A stretch of 52,039 nt of DNA, taken from contig JAYMTF010000116.1 in NCBI GenBank assembly GCA_036897485.1, positions 1 through 52,039 on the forward strand. Reading direction: 5' to 3'. Below the pieces are notes generated by a model that made no database searches, had not been told where the DNA came from, and saw only the letters and a program-made list of their open reading frames with translations. The DNA is from Pelargonium nanum (taxonomy: Eukaryota; Streptophyta; Magnoliopsida; Geraniales; Geraniaceae). Positions 1 to 9,797 of the stretch are shown one piece after another (position 1 is the stretch's first letter; every line of letters begins with the position of its first letter). Both the position numbers and the translations under genes were made by a program.

Positions 1-957
1 AGGGTATTGTATATATTGAGTCAAAACTACGTAGTTTTGATATTTCATTTATTCATTTACTCAAAACTTCGTAGTTTTGAGAGTCCGACACACCTAAGCT
101 TAGGTGAGTCGACTCACCTCCATTTTACCCTATATATATAACTTATTTTTTTTTAGAAATAAATGTGAAACGCGTAAACTTTTCCATTTGAGATTTCAAC
201 ATTGAACAATAAATATGGTGGTTGCAATAAATAGGGTCCCTTTTCATGTCAATTTGTAAGAAGTGACCTAACATGCATGACTATTCCAATTTCAATTGTC
301 TTAGTTTGATAAAATAAAAAATGAATTTAATTATGCTTGAAGCCACTCCTTCCTAGAAGCATGACAACAAAGACTTTTATACACTCTTACTAATCAATGG
401 GGGGTGGAGCCATGGTATGATTTTTCCATGGCATTTCATTATAAAGAAAATATCAACATATAAGATCCTTGATTCTAAATTGTGAACACGAGAGGATGGT
501 AGGGTCCCAAAGTCTTACGTCGGCGCGGATAATAACTCAGAAGTGTATGGACGGCGACGTTTTAGGATGGCTCGAATGGGGCTTGTCATCAGACTCCGGT
601 GTGTATTTCCGCTGAACCTGGTCTCTCCCTCCCACCTTATCAGCACTAACGGAAAAAATAGACGGAAGGAGATGGTATCAACTTAAGTGTCATTTGAGTT
701 GGGTAAAAGACCCAATTTGGTTTCCGAATTTTCATGTTTCGTTCTTATTTAGTCCAAGAATTTTTTTTAACCCAAAATAGTCACCGACTTTTGTGTTTCG
801 ACCCAGTTTGGTTATTGAACTTTTTTCGACCCAATTTAGACTTTCGAGTCGAGGCGCATGAGGAGGGAGAGACTGGGTTAAGAGAAAATACTCGTCGAGG
901 TCTCAAAGTTACCACCGTCCAGACACCTCTGGGTTGACAATTCGTCTCACACCATAG
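1..957. other. Intergenic DNA, no gene recognised
   Basis: I see no convincing coding region here. The first 120 bases hold a dense cluster of short palindromes (annotated separately). The stretch at about 690-870 repeats phrases of the type 'gacccaatttgg...ttcgaccca', which looks like a decayed dispersed repeat. Short open frames here have no recognisable family and no exon-like borders. Confidence 0.5.
21..119. repeat. Cluster of perfect and near-perfect palindromes
   Basis: Positions 21-40 are a perfect 20-bp palindrome (TCAAAACTACGTAGTTTTGA). Positions 61-80 repeat it with one changed base. Positions 91-106 (CACCTAAGCTTAGGTG) and 102-119 (centred on GTCGAC) are two further perfect palindromes that overlap each other. 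Such clusters can extrude as cruciforms or mark the ends of a foldback element. The window starts too close to the cluster to see whether it has a partner to the left. Confidence 0.8.
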
Positions 958-975
958 TTGAGAACGATTTATCGA

Positions 976-1194
976 TCAATCATCTGCTTCGACGAACTCG
1001 ACAATGTAGCCTTTCAGCAAGCCTTTCAGCAGGGCCGAGGGGATAGTGATGTTTTGTACATAATCAGCGACGGCGTTCTCTTCCTCGGGGGTGTCCATGG
1101 TAATCAATGGTTCAAGTCTGTCATCAGCAACAAGGATCGCTGCTGCTCCAGCCTTCTGCACATTCCATGGCTTCAAGGTGAAGTAACAATCTGT
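976..1194 (-). pseudogene. Vacuolar-sorting receptor exon relic (PA domain)
   Basis: The minus frame reads [20 protein letters not shown], then [20 protein letters not shown] and [12 protein letters not shown]. This is the protease-associated domain segment of plant vacuolar-sorting receptors (VSR/BP80 family), which bind vacuolar cargo at the Golgi/TGN. A splice-acceptor-like GGGGACAG precedes it. After ITIPSAL the sequence stops matching the family and runs into a stop (976-978). The receptor's signal peptide, EGF repeats, membrane span and cytoplasmic tail are not found in the window. I read it as one captured or left-over exon, not a working gene. An active chimeric transcript using this exon cannot be excluded. 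Confidence 0.75.
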
Positions 1195-1205
1195 CCCCCA
1201 AAAAG

Positions 1206-1610
1206 GCAATATAGTAACAATCACATAACAATATGATAAGTTTCCATATCAGGAAAGGACAAGATTTCAAAAAATAGAATAGAACACTAGAAACCAGAAC
1301 CGGAACATTGTAACTTCAATGTTTCTTTAAAGTTTCCAACATCTAAAAAACTGAAAACCAGACAACAATATGATAAATTTCCATATCAGGAAAGCAAGAA
1401 CCAGATTTCAAACTAAACAATTGAACTCTAGAAACCAAAATCAGAAATTCACAACTTAAATGTTTCTTTAACTTTTCAAGATCTATAATAAATTTCTGTA
1501 TTAACCAGTATAGTAACAATGACAAAACAACATGATAAAATTCTGTATCAGAAAAGCAAGAACCAGAATTCAAACAATACAATTGAACACTAGAAACAAC
1601 AACAACAACC
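1206..1610. repeat. Three-copy degenerate tandem repeat, ~135 bp unit
   Basis: Copies begin near 1206, 1362 and 1511. Each carries 'caacatgataa(a)ttt(c)catatcaggaaag', then 'aaccagatttcaaa' and 'ttgaacactagaaacc'. The array lies immediately upstream, in minus-strand terms, of the VSR exon relic, where an intron would be. Copies differ by substitutions and small indels, so the duplication is not recent. Confidence 0.7.
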
Positions 1611-2987
1611 AAAATTGTAGCCTAAATGATACATCCAAAGACAACCAAATTGATATCACAAGCAAAACAATACTGGCACAATAATCCAACCAAGCAAAAC
1701 ACAATACAAACACATAAATATATATGTTATTGTACTTAATCTTCACATATAAAATCCAACCAAATTGAACCCTAGCTTTTCCCTCATCTCCAATCCACTT
1801 ATAGCATCCAAATCCAACCAAATTGAACTGAAACAGACGCGACCCAGATCACGAAAACAACCAAATCAACAACCCTTTTGATCAAAATCAAAATTTCACA
1901 ATCCCCAACGATTCAATTCGATTATTTGCTCAGAACCCAAACAAACCCAGATTGATAATGTAATATATATAAATATTTCAATAGTTGTAGAATGCGATTC
2001 GATTGTGGTTTATGAACACCGAAGACACATAGGTTTTGTTCGTTGTGGTTTCAATAATTTACGCGCGAGAGATAGAGAGAGACAGAGACTCTGTTATGAT
2101 CTTTCTGGTTCTTCTCGGAGAGGACAACAAGTGTATTTTGAATTTTAATTAAATAAATTAATAAATGTAAAATTGAAGATATTGCACGTGCGTGCATGCG
2201 ACCCACGTGTTGTTTAGACTAAGTGGATTTTGCAACACATTTCGCTCTCTCCTTTAGTTTCTGGCCGTCCATCTTCGACCTCATACATCTTTTTGATTCG
2301 TGTTTACGGGTCGTGTCAGTAATAAAGCTCGTAATTCGAGTTCTGAATTGTTTTTGGATTAATTAAAACTTGTATCATTAGTATATGTGTGATGCATGTG
2401 CAACGCGCGCTGATAATAACTTGTAACCAGACCAATTAAAACTTGTATGAGACATGTATTAAATGTAAAAACGCGCACCAATAATAACTTGTAACCAAAA
2501 CAATACAGTTAGTAAGTGGTTTACTAAAAAAATAAGCGCCGATAAATTTTTGTAACGACACCAATAGTGTTTGTAACTACTATATTTTCGTACAAAAACG
2601 CGGATCAATAAGAATTTGTAACCAAACTAATTGTAGTTTGTAATTAAAGTGCACATATACCACACCTGAAACAAATACACATGTGAATCTAATATTAATG
2701 GCCTATAGCCCGTTAATTTGGTAAATGTATCTATTAGCATCTAGCCTGATTAAACACGTCTTGTTAAGCCCAATATGATGACCCATTTAGGTGCTTGTCT
2801 GATACATATCAAAGTAGTGACTATCAAAGTAACAACAAAACAGAAAACAAACATGTAGCTAGGATGATGAACAAATTACAAACTATTTGATCATAGAAAT
2901 GAAATCAGTAGCAGCTAGGACTCTGAACTGAACCAGATTGGTGAAGGCTGAAGCTATTCAATTTGAATATCGGGGACACGAGCAATC
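1611..2987. other. Intergenic DNA with degenerate tandem repeat
   Basis: No gene is recognised. On the minus strand about 1980-2130 looks like a promoter/leader segment (purine/pyrimidine-rich, GAGA-like run at about 2060-2090), possibly belonging to the VSR relic. A G-box core CACGTG occurs near 2204. From 2395 to 2660 a unit resembling 'aaacgcgc..caataataacttgtaacca' recurs about four times with heavy decay. Confidence 0.45.
2395..2660. repeat. Degenerate ~65-bp tandem repeat
   Basis: Four related blocks start near 2401, 2470, 2533 and 2598. Each has an 'acgcg' or 'gcgcc' core followed by 'gat/caataa...cttgtaacca' and a 'caat' motif. Similarity is visible by eye but low. No coding potential is apparent. 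Confidence 0.5.
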
Positions 2988-3019
2988 ATGGGCCGATACT
3001 CTCCTTCGCTTACCTTGCA

Positions 3020-4008
3020 TCATCTTTCACTCAATTTACTGCAATCTGTAATCTTCAGTTTCTTGAGTGCAGTGAGACGTTCCATCCCTCGTGGCAGGGA
3101 CTCCAATAGGAAACAACATTTGATTCTTATTGTTCGGAGAGAGGTGACATTTGGCAGCCACTCCGGCAATTCTCTAAGGTTATAGTTGTAACGAATATCC
3201 AAGGTTTGTAATGTGTTTGCATATCCCTGGAAACACTCCGGCCAAGCTTCCAGTCCTGCCATCTTTCTCAATGACAGCACTCTAAGGCTTGGTAGCTGCA
3301 AGCACGGGGGCGACACAGCTGAATCATCATCTTCTTGTTGGCCCGCCATAGAATTCAGATTAAGTTTTGGACATCTTTGTAACATTAGAACCTCCAAAGC
3401 TGGTAAGCAGTAACTCATAGAGCAACTACTTGACTTGTCAAACAAAAGAGATCGTACCATAACATCCATTAACCAACAATGTTTCAAGGGATGTGAGTAG
3501 ATGCACTTGTGTCGCGTCAAATATAGTTTCAAGATTCCAACAACAATAAAACCTCAAGTACTGAAGAGAAGTGAGGCGTTCAATACCATTCTTGGGCAGT
3601 TGCTTCTGTTTTGTGGTCACCACCAACCTTCTCAGATTCATCAGCTCTCCGATTCTATTTGGCAACTCCTCCAGCGAGAAACATTCTCCAAGTATCAGAG
3701 TTTGCAGATTATGTAGCTTGCAAACAGAGTTTGGGAGTCTCTTCAATTTTCTGCACAACTGTAGATCAAGAGACCTCAAATGTTTTAGAGTACCAATAGA
3801 GTTTGGCAACTCCTCAAACTCTGACCCAAATAGGCCTAAGACCTTAAGGTGCTTAAATTTGGTGATACAAGCCTCAACAAATGCAGTATTGGCATTGAAA
3901 CCTTCAAATCGAACTAATACAGTTTGAAGGACATTACTAGACTCAGGTGAAAAATCTTTTGCTTCATTGACCCACACATGTCTAACATTCTCACAAATAT
4001 TTTTGTCA
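3020..4008 (-). pseudogene. NB-LRR resistance gene, LRR tail only (broken)
   Basis: The minus strand encodes leucine-rich repeats of the coiled-coil NB-LRR (CNL) type. In order: an ENVRHVWV linker, [60 protein letters not shown], then (in another frame) LPALEVLMLQRCPKLNL, LPSLRVLSL, LPEWLPNVTSLRTI and a stop at 3020-3022. The NB-ARC domain (P-loop, GLPL, MHD) is not found anywhere in the window. One frameshift near 3440-3460 separates the two LRR blocks. Upstream of about 4008 the natural gene sequence is replaced by an inverted copy of this gene's own LRR region. It is therefore a truncated fragment. CNL proteins are cytoplasmic immune receptors. Confidence 0.85.
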
Positions 4009-4463
4009 TTAGCATTTGCTGAGGCTTGTATCACCAAACTTAAGCACCTTAAGGTCTTAGGTCTATTTGAGTCAGAGTTTGAGGAGTTGCCAAACTCTAT
4101 TGGTACTCTAAAACATTTAAGGTCTCTTGATCTACAGTACTGCAGAAGATTGAAGAGACTCCCATACTCTTTTTGCAAGCTACATAATCTGCAAACTCTG
4201 TTACTTGGAGGATGTTTCGAGCTGGGGATGTTGCCTTATAGAATGGGAGAACTTATGAATCTGAGAAGGTTGGAGGTGACCACAAAACAGAAGAAACTGC
4301 CCAAGAATGGTATTGAACACCTCACTTCTCTTCAGTACTTAAGCTTTCATCATTGTGATAATCTTGAAACTATATTTGATGCGACACAAGTGCATCTGCT
4401 CACATCCCTTGAAATATTGTTGGTTTCTGGATGTGGAAGATTGATATCTTTCTTTGTGCGTGT
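3440..4463. repeat. Long inverted repeat, arms ~450 bp, spacer ~120 bp
   Basis: The left arm is about 3440-3887 and the right arm about 4008-4463. The reverse complement of 3840-3885 matches 4012-4060 closely ('gaggcttgtatcaccaaa.ttaagcaccttaaggtcttaggcctattt'). Matching continues outward to the [12 protein letters not shown] codons (about 3490-3520 against 4370-4400). The spacer holds the [17 protein letters not shown] codons of the minus-strand copy only. A transcript through this locus in either direction would fold into a long, imperfect hairpin. Confidence 0.88.
4008..4463 (+). pseudogene. Inverted copy of the LRR tail (second hairpin arm)
   Basis: The plus strand encodes the same LRR block as the minus-strand fragment, in opposite orientation: [68 protein letters not shown] and [19 protein letters not shown]. 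By eye the protein similarity to the other arm is about 80%. Homology ends near 4463, where unrelated sequence begins. There is no start codon context, NB-ARC domain or promoter, so it is not an independent gene. The frame stays open beyond 4463 to 4635, but that part has no LRR character. Confidence 0.85.
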
Positions 4464-4506
4464 CGTGTTTGTTCTGGATCGTCCAAACCTTGAACACGAC
4501 ACGCAC
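4456..4506. repeat. 14-bp perfect stem-loop at the outer edge of the LRR arm
   Basis: GTGCGTGTCGTGTT (4456-4469) is followed 23 bases later by its exact reverse complement AACACGACACGCAC (4493-4506). It sits exactly where homology between the two LRR arms stops. It could be a relic of a small foldback element or part of the rearrangement junction. It is not T-rich enough to call a terminator. Confidence 0.7.
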
Positions 4507-4781
4507 GCACGAATTGCCCGCTCTAAGCTTTTCCCAAAAAGTGGTGGGATCGTTTTTCTCCAAACCAGGTTCGGATCCAAATTGTGTACTATAATGGTCA
4601 ATAACCAAACAAACATCATTTGTATCAAACAATGATCACACATTCTATACCAAATCAGTTCCAACAAGTTACAAATGATACACAAAACACAGTACTAAGA
4701 TGTAAATGAATCAAATGACAAAAACACATAATAATATATATGACGAGTAGTTGAGATTCCAATTGAAGAGAAAGCTAGGGT

Positions 4782-4994
4782 TCAATCGCAATGCCTGGAG
4801 TGGTGATGGTGGTGGCGATCGTCCTCCCAACCGAAGCAGCGCAAGATAGGGTAACACGAGACAAACAGACACGCCCCGATGCCTCGGAAAATGGAGGAAA
4901 CCAGAAAACAAGGACAGCAACAACAGGCCAATAACGGATCATCGTAGGGGCTGTGGTTGTGATGGTGGTGGTCGTGGTGATGGTGATGACCCAT
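4782..4994 (-). CDS. Small His/Cys-rich protein (70 aa), plant-conserved type
   Basis: The start ATG (4994) follows a GA-rich leader. The protein opens with MGHHHHHDHHHHNH, has a Cys cluster (LLACCCCPCFL), then SIFRGIGACLFVSCYPILRC and FGWEDD, and closes with a second His run before CD. The layout (terminal His blocks around a short hydrophobic Cys core with an FRGIG..LFV.CYP motif) matches, from memory, a family of small uncharacterised plant proteins. I know no proven function. The His and Cys content suggests metal binding, and the hydrophobic core could associate with a membrane; both are inference. The leader directly upstream holds a splice-acceptor-like TTATCAG (about 5018) followed by GTGGACGGAGAAGAAG, so the 5' UTR is probably spliced from an exon far to the right. 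The tandem array at 5005-6480 occupies the presumed leader intron. Confidence 0.65.
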   Translation of the reverse strand: MGHHHHHDHHHHNHSPYDDPLLACCCCPCFLVSSIFRGIGACLFVSCYPILRCFGWEDDRHHHHHSRHCD

Positions 4995-5004
4995 CTTCTT
5001 CTTC

Positions 5005-6480
5005 TTCTCCGTCCACTACTGATAATACACACGAAATAAGCAAAACCCGTTAATGAATTGGAAGCTAAGTTCATATTGAAAGGCAATTCAGAACAAAAGA
5101 ACTCGAAAAGCAACTCCTTTATGTCCATGAGGACCATGACTGATAATACACACAAAATAAGCAAAACCCGTTAATGAATCAGAAGCTAAATTCATAATTC
5201 AGAACAAAAGAACTCGAAAAGCAACTCGCTTGCGAATCCCTCTATGTCCACGAAGAACACCCGATAATGAATAGGAAGCTAAATTCGTATTGAAAAGCAA
5301 TCCAGAACAAAAGAATTCAAAAAGCAACTCGCTTTGTGCGACTTCCTCTATGTCCATGAGGACCATGACTGCTAATACACACAGAATGGGTAAAATCCGA
5401 AAATGAATCGGAAGCTATATTCATATCGAAAAGCAATTGAGAACAAAAGCAATCGAAAAGCAACTCGCTTTCTTCTGATTCTACACACAGAATGTGCGAA
5501 AACCCATCATGAATCGGAAGCTAAATTCCTATTAAATAACAATTCAGAACATATGAAACCGAAAAGCAACTCACTTTCTTCTTCCTCTCTGTCCACAACT
5601 GATAGTGAAACTTTTTAGTGAATCAAGAGTTGAATTCCCATTAAAATGATAATACTCATCTTCTTCCTCTCCGTCCAATACTTATAATACACACAAAATG
5701 AGCAAAACCCATTAGGGTGCATTACGGATTTGTCTCAAAATCTCGAATCCAATAGAGTTCCAAACATGTCTATAACATAAATTTCAATGGCAACTCTTAT
5801 CATGACATTCCAAATTTCATAGTTTACCAATTTGTATTTAAAATAACACATTTCTAACCCCAACTTTAAATTACACTCAAGAACTCAAATGCAACATTAA
5901 TGAAATCAAAACCTACACTTCGATTAAAATAACAATACTAATCTACTTCCTCAAATGAGCAAAACCCATGAATGCAATCAAAACCTAAATCCCTATTGAA
6001 ATGATAATACTCAATTACTCATCTTCTTCCCCTCCTGACACAACTGATAGTACACGCAAAATGACCAAAATCCAGCAATGAATCTAAATCTAAATTCCTA
6101 TTAAAAAGCTATTCAGAGCAAAAGATATAAAACAAGCTCTTCCTCAATCTCCACAACTGATAATACACACAAAATGACCAAAACCCAATAATGAATCAAA
6201 ACCTGAATTCGGAGCAAAGGATATAAAAAAGCTCCTCTCTGACCACTCCTGATAAGTGACAATACACACAAAACAAGCAAAATCCATTAATGAATCAAAA
6301 CCTAAAGTCCTAATAAAATTATAACACTCATCTTCTTACTCTGTGTCCAATACAGATAATACACACAAATTGGGCAAAACCCATAAATGAATCTAAAGTT
6401 AAAAACCTAAACTCCTATCAAAATGATCACTTACACACAAAATGAGCAAAACCCACCAAACAATCAACACCTAAACTGAG
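5005..6480 (-). repeat. Degenerate tandem array (~12 units of ~80-130 bp) in the presumed leader intron
   Basis: On the plus strand each unit contains 'ctgataatacacacaaaatgagcaaaacccattaatgaatc', 'gaagctaaattcctatt' and often 'catcttcttcctctccgtcca'. Recognisable units carry the cacaca-block near 5025, 5145, 5375, 5485, 5690, 6050, 6162, 6257, 6357 and 6430, with weaker ones near 5252 and 5600. Read on the minus strand, a unit has a TTATCAG splice-acceptor-like end, GGACGGAGAGGAAGAAG and an ATG. The same arrangement directly precedes the His-rich gene's start codon. Confidence 0.8.
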
Positions 6481-8808
6481 AAAATTCCAACTAAAAAGCA
6501 AACCAAAATTGAAAAGCAACAAGCTTTTTTCCTCTTTAACCCACCAACCAAAACCCACATTTGGAGCAAAACCAATCCAATTCCATAACGAAAAATAAGA
6601 AAAAACAGAACTGAAACTGTAGATGAAGATCAAAATCGAACCTTGTGATCACTGAAGCCGAGGCCTTTTTTTTGGTGAGACTTGGGAGAATCTAAAACCC
6701 ACTTTAAATAACGATTCAGGAGTAGACAAAAAGCTTAGCCCTTAAGAATAAAGAAGATTCACATTACAGCCGCCGAGACAAAAGGACATTTTATATTGAA
6801 GAAATGGAGAGATTTAAGCAAAGGCCAGCTAAGAAATTTCCGTTTCCGTGATGATTCTCAACAGTGCCTTTACGTGCTACCAACCTGTACTAATCTGATA
6901 ATTAACAAACATCCAAAAGCTGACCATTTCGGTTTGAAAAAAACCATTTCAAAGCTTAGCCCTTATTGAACGTGTTGGATAAAACACGCAAATGTCGTAT
7001 ACATAGTGTGTTGTCGTGTGGCAATAGTTTACCCGACCCGCAACCAAAAGGTTTGAAGTCGGTTCAGGTCTACATTTATCAACCCGAAAAAATAGAGTCG
7101 GGTTAGAGTATATCCGTAAAAATAATGCATTTTATTTCTAAATTCTAAACTCGACCCTTACCCAACCAACCATACAACTCCATAGGACCGGGTTAGGGTT
7201 AGGATTTCTCAACCCGAACCCGATCCTAAATTTTGCCACCTCTATGTGGAGGTATTGAAAATTGAGATTGGACTATATTTTAAGCTTTTTCATTTTAAAT
7301 GGAAGCCCAAAAGACTTCCAAGCCCATGAGGGTAATTAGGTTGAAGCCCAATTTTAGGTGGAGTCTTCAGTAGCTTGCAAACAATAATGGGTTGAAACTA
7401 CAAATGGCCAGTGTTGAATACATCAGAGAATGATATCAGACACGACATGGTTAGTACTTGTGCTGAAATGTTGAATACGAACATGACACTTATAATATGC
7501 TAACTAAATTAGTTGTGTGCATACGACACGATTCAACATATTATGCACGATAAAATCAACATGTTTAGCATGTTATCATGATAAATATACAATGATACCC
7601 TTAAGCGCAGGTGTTTGTGTGTGTTGCATCACAACTCCATCTTGTAAGCGGTTACACAATCGACGGTATTTAACAACACATATTACCACGTCACTTTTTC
7701 AATCATAGATTGTCAATACTAATTATTTGATTTTTTATGGAAAATATACTAATTATATGTTAATTCACTTCCCATTTTTGTAAAATTGTGTAAGTTTGGA
7801 AAAGTTAAATACCAATACAAAATTAAAATCTCTCCCAATACCTTTTTATCAACCTAAATAAAAAAAATTAAAAAAAAAACATTACATCTTTTAGCTTTAA
7901 ATTGTGGTCTAGAAAGCCCCAATGATAGGAATTAAAGTACCCATTGGTAACATATTAAACACACACATCATCTTTATTCATTCAGCTTTTGTAATATTGG
8001 TCTCCATTCCACCAACCAAATAGCAAAAGAAAACCCATCAATAAGGTTAGTTTGGATTTTAGTGCATTTGATTGGACTTGACTCACTTGACAATTTCTCT
8101 TTCTTGAAATAGTTTTCCACAAAGTTAGAGATAATGGATGGATCACTCAAATTCCATTTCATGTTGTATTGTCCATTTCATCATTCCCACCATAGTTTGC
8201 ACTTTCATGTTGTATTGTTACATGTACCTACATGCACGTATATTGATGTAGACTGACGTGGCAATCACAACCACACATGTTCCTTGATTTGACAGTGAAT
8301 GAGGTGAGACCCACACAAGTTTTGGGAGAGTAAAAAAGATTATATGGCTGAGAATGCGCTACGTCAGCCTACATGCAATATACATGCATATAGGATACGT
8401 GCAAGAATCCTCTTCCTCAAATTTATTTGAATCAATTTGATCAACTTTAATATTAGGTTGGATCGAAACAAATTTGCATATTTCACATTAAAATTTAAAA
8501 TTTAGTCTGATTTTAACGTCTCTTGAATCAAATTTGTATTAATAGTTATCAATTTGAATCCGTACAAATCCAACCCGAAATGCGACCTCCAGATCCCATA
8601 ATAGATACCAACCATATAAAGAAGAAGAAGCAAAAACATCGTATCTGGGTGATTAATCTTACTTTCGAGTCAGAACGTCTTTGATGATTTTAAAATGATT
8701 AGACGCTTGATGTTCAACCTCTATATCTACCTCCACACACACATATATATATATATAAACCCATCTTGATATGCATTCTCTTCACTTTCATGTCCTTGAA
8801 ATCAAAAT
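6481..8808. other. Intergenic DNA; possible leader exon and promoters
   Basis: On the minus strand about 6640-6800 could be the first non-coding exon and promoter of the His-rich gene; this is a guess from its position and a donor-like AAGGTTCGA. About 7010-7250 is a relic of the GGGTT-rich dispersed repeat. About 7430-7690 has decayed 'acacgac/gttcgtgtt' repeat phrases. 7700-8700 has no recognisable gene. A TATA run precedes the DUF599 gene at 8741-8758. Confidence 0.45.
8741..8758 (+). promoter_or_regulatory. TATA-type promoter run of the DUF599 gene
   Basis: An alternating TA tract ending in TATATAAAC lies about 50-65 bases upstream of the ATG at 8809. That fits a TATA box with a short 5' UTR. 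The tract is also a simple (TA)n repeat, so the assignment rests on position. Confidence 0.5.
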
Positions 8809-9797
8809 ATGGGAGTGATTGTTGTGTATTTAGACACAATTTTGGTCCCAATGAGCCTCTTCCTCATACTCACCTACCATGCCTATTTGTGGCATAACTT
8901 CAAGAACAAACCCTCTCTCACCACCATTGGCATCAACTCATCAAGGAGAAGAGAATGGTTTCTCAAAATTGAAGAGAAAGAGGTAAACTATATAGTTTCT
9001 TTCTACTCCATTTTCTCAATTTATCATATGAAGTAGATATAGAGAGTTATTATATATAGTCATAACATTGATCTGCGACGGAATTCCAAACCCAGTTTTA
9101 ACAAGTCGAGTTAGTGATAACTCCACTACAAGAGAAACAGTGATATGTGACGGAATTCACCGTCACAGATGATAATCTCTTCGTCGGTGATTAAAGTCAG
9201 CTCGTGGGTAACATCTCATTTTGCTGTATCTATTCTCGGCTCGTAACATTTTGGCTGAGATTCTTTTTTAACTCTTCTCAGGGCGACGATAAGATGGGGA
9301 TGCTTGCAGTCCAAACCCTAAGGAACAAGCTGATGGACACCATACTCACAGCCACAATATCAATGACAATGCTAGTGGCACTAGCTGCACTCACCAACAA
9401 CACCTACCAAGCAACCCAATCATCATCAATCCACAGCCCTTTTTTGGGTCTTCAATATGGAAAAGTCTATGCCCTCAAGTTTGGGTCAGCTTCTGTGTTC
9501 TTGCTGGTCAGCTTCTTGAGCAGCTCCTTGGGAATTGCTTTCTTGATTGATGCCAATTTCTTGATCAATGCTTGTGGAGCTCATGATCATGGGATGGTGA
9601 TGTCATCATACACACAATGGGTGCTTGAGAGAGGCTTCTTGTTGGCTCTCATTGGGAATAGGGTTTTGTGCATAACATTTCCTTTGTTGTTGTGGATGTT
9701 TGGTCCATTTCCTGTGGCTTTGTCATCTTTTGCTCTTGTTTGGGTGCTCTATGAGCTTGATTTTGGTGCCAAATATGTTGTAAAGAACAAGGACTAA
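8809..9797 (+). CDS. DUF599 family membrane protein (229 aa, two exons)
   Basis: Exon 1 is 8809-8982 (58 codons, donor GAG|GTAAAC). Exon 2 is 9282-9797 (acceptor TTCTCAG|GGC, stop TAA). The join is phase 0. Residues about 4-28 form a first membrane span starting near YLDTILVPMSLFL, followed by a conserved YHAYLW and RRREW. Exon 2 adds three or four spans, including TILTATISMTMLVALAAL, SASVFLLVSFLSSSLGIAF and FPLLLWMFGPFPVALSSF. This order and the LW/RREW signature are those of the plant DUF599 family (about 230-250 aa). It is multi-pass and of unknown biochemical role. The length is complete and the reading frame intact. The intron contains a CACTA-type transposon end. Confidence 0.9.
9124..9215 (+). 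mobile_element. CACTA-type transposon end inside the DUF599 intron
   Basis: CACTACAAGAGAAACAG starts at 9124 and matches the terminal motif of plant CACTA (En/Spm) elements. It is followed by a subterminal inverted motif (GTGACGGAATTCACCGTCAC). A matching opposite end (TTTCTTGTAGTG) is not seen within the intron, so this is a truncated fragment. Confidence 0.6.

Noticed and set aside
3571..3927. Plus-strand frames over the left LRR arm
   Set aside because: They are antisense of the LRR codons. The LRR pattern exists only on the minus strand here.
4775..5164. 129-codon minus frame with Arg and Ile/Thr runs
   Set aside because: It is a shifted reading of the His-rich gene (CAT/CAC repeats read out of frame).
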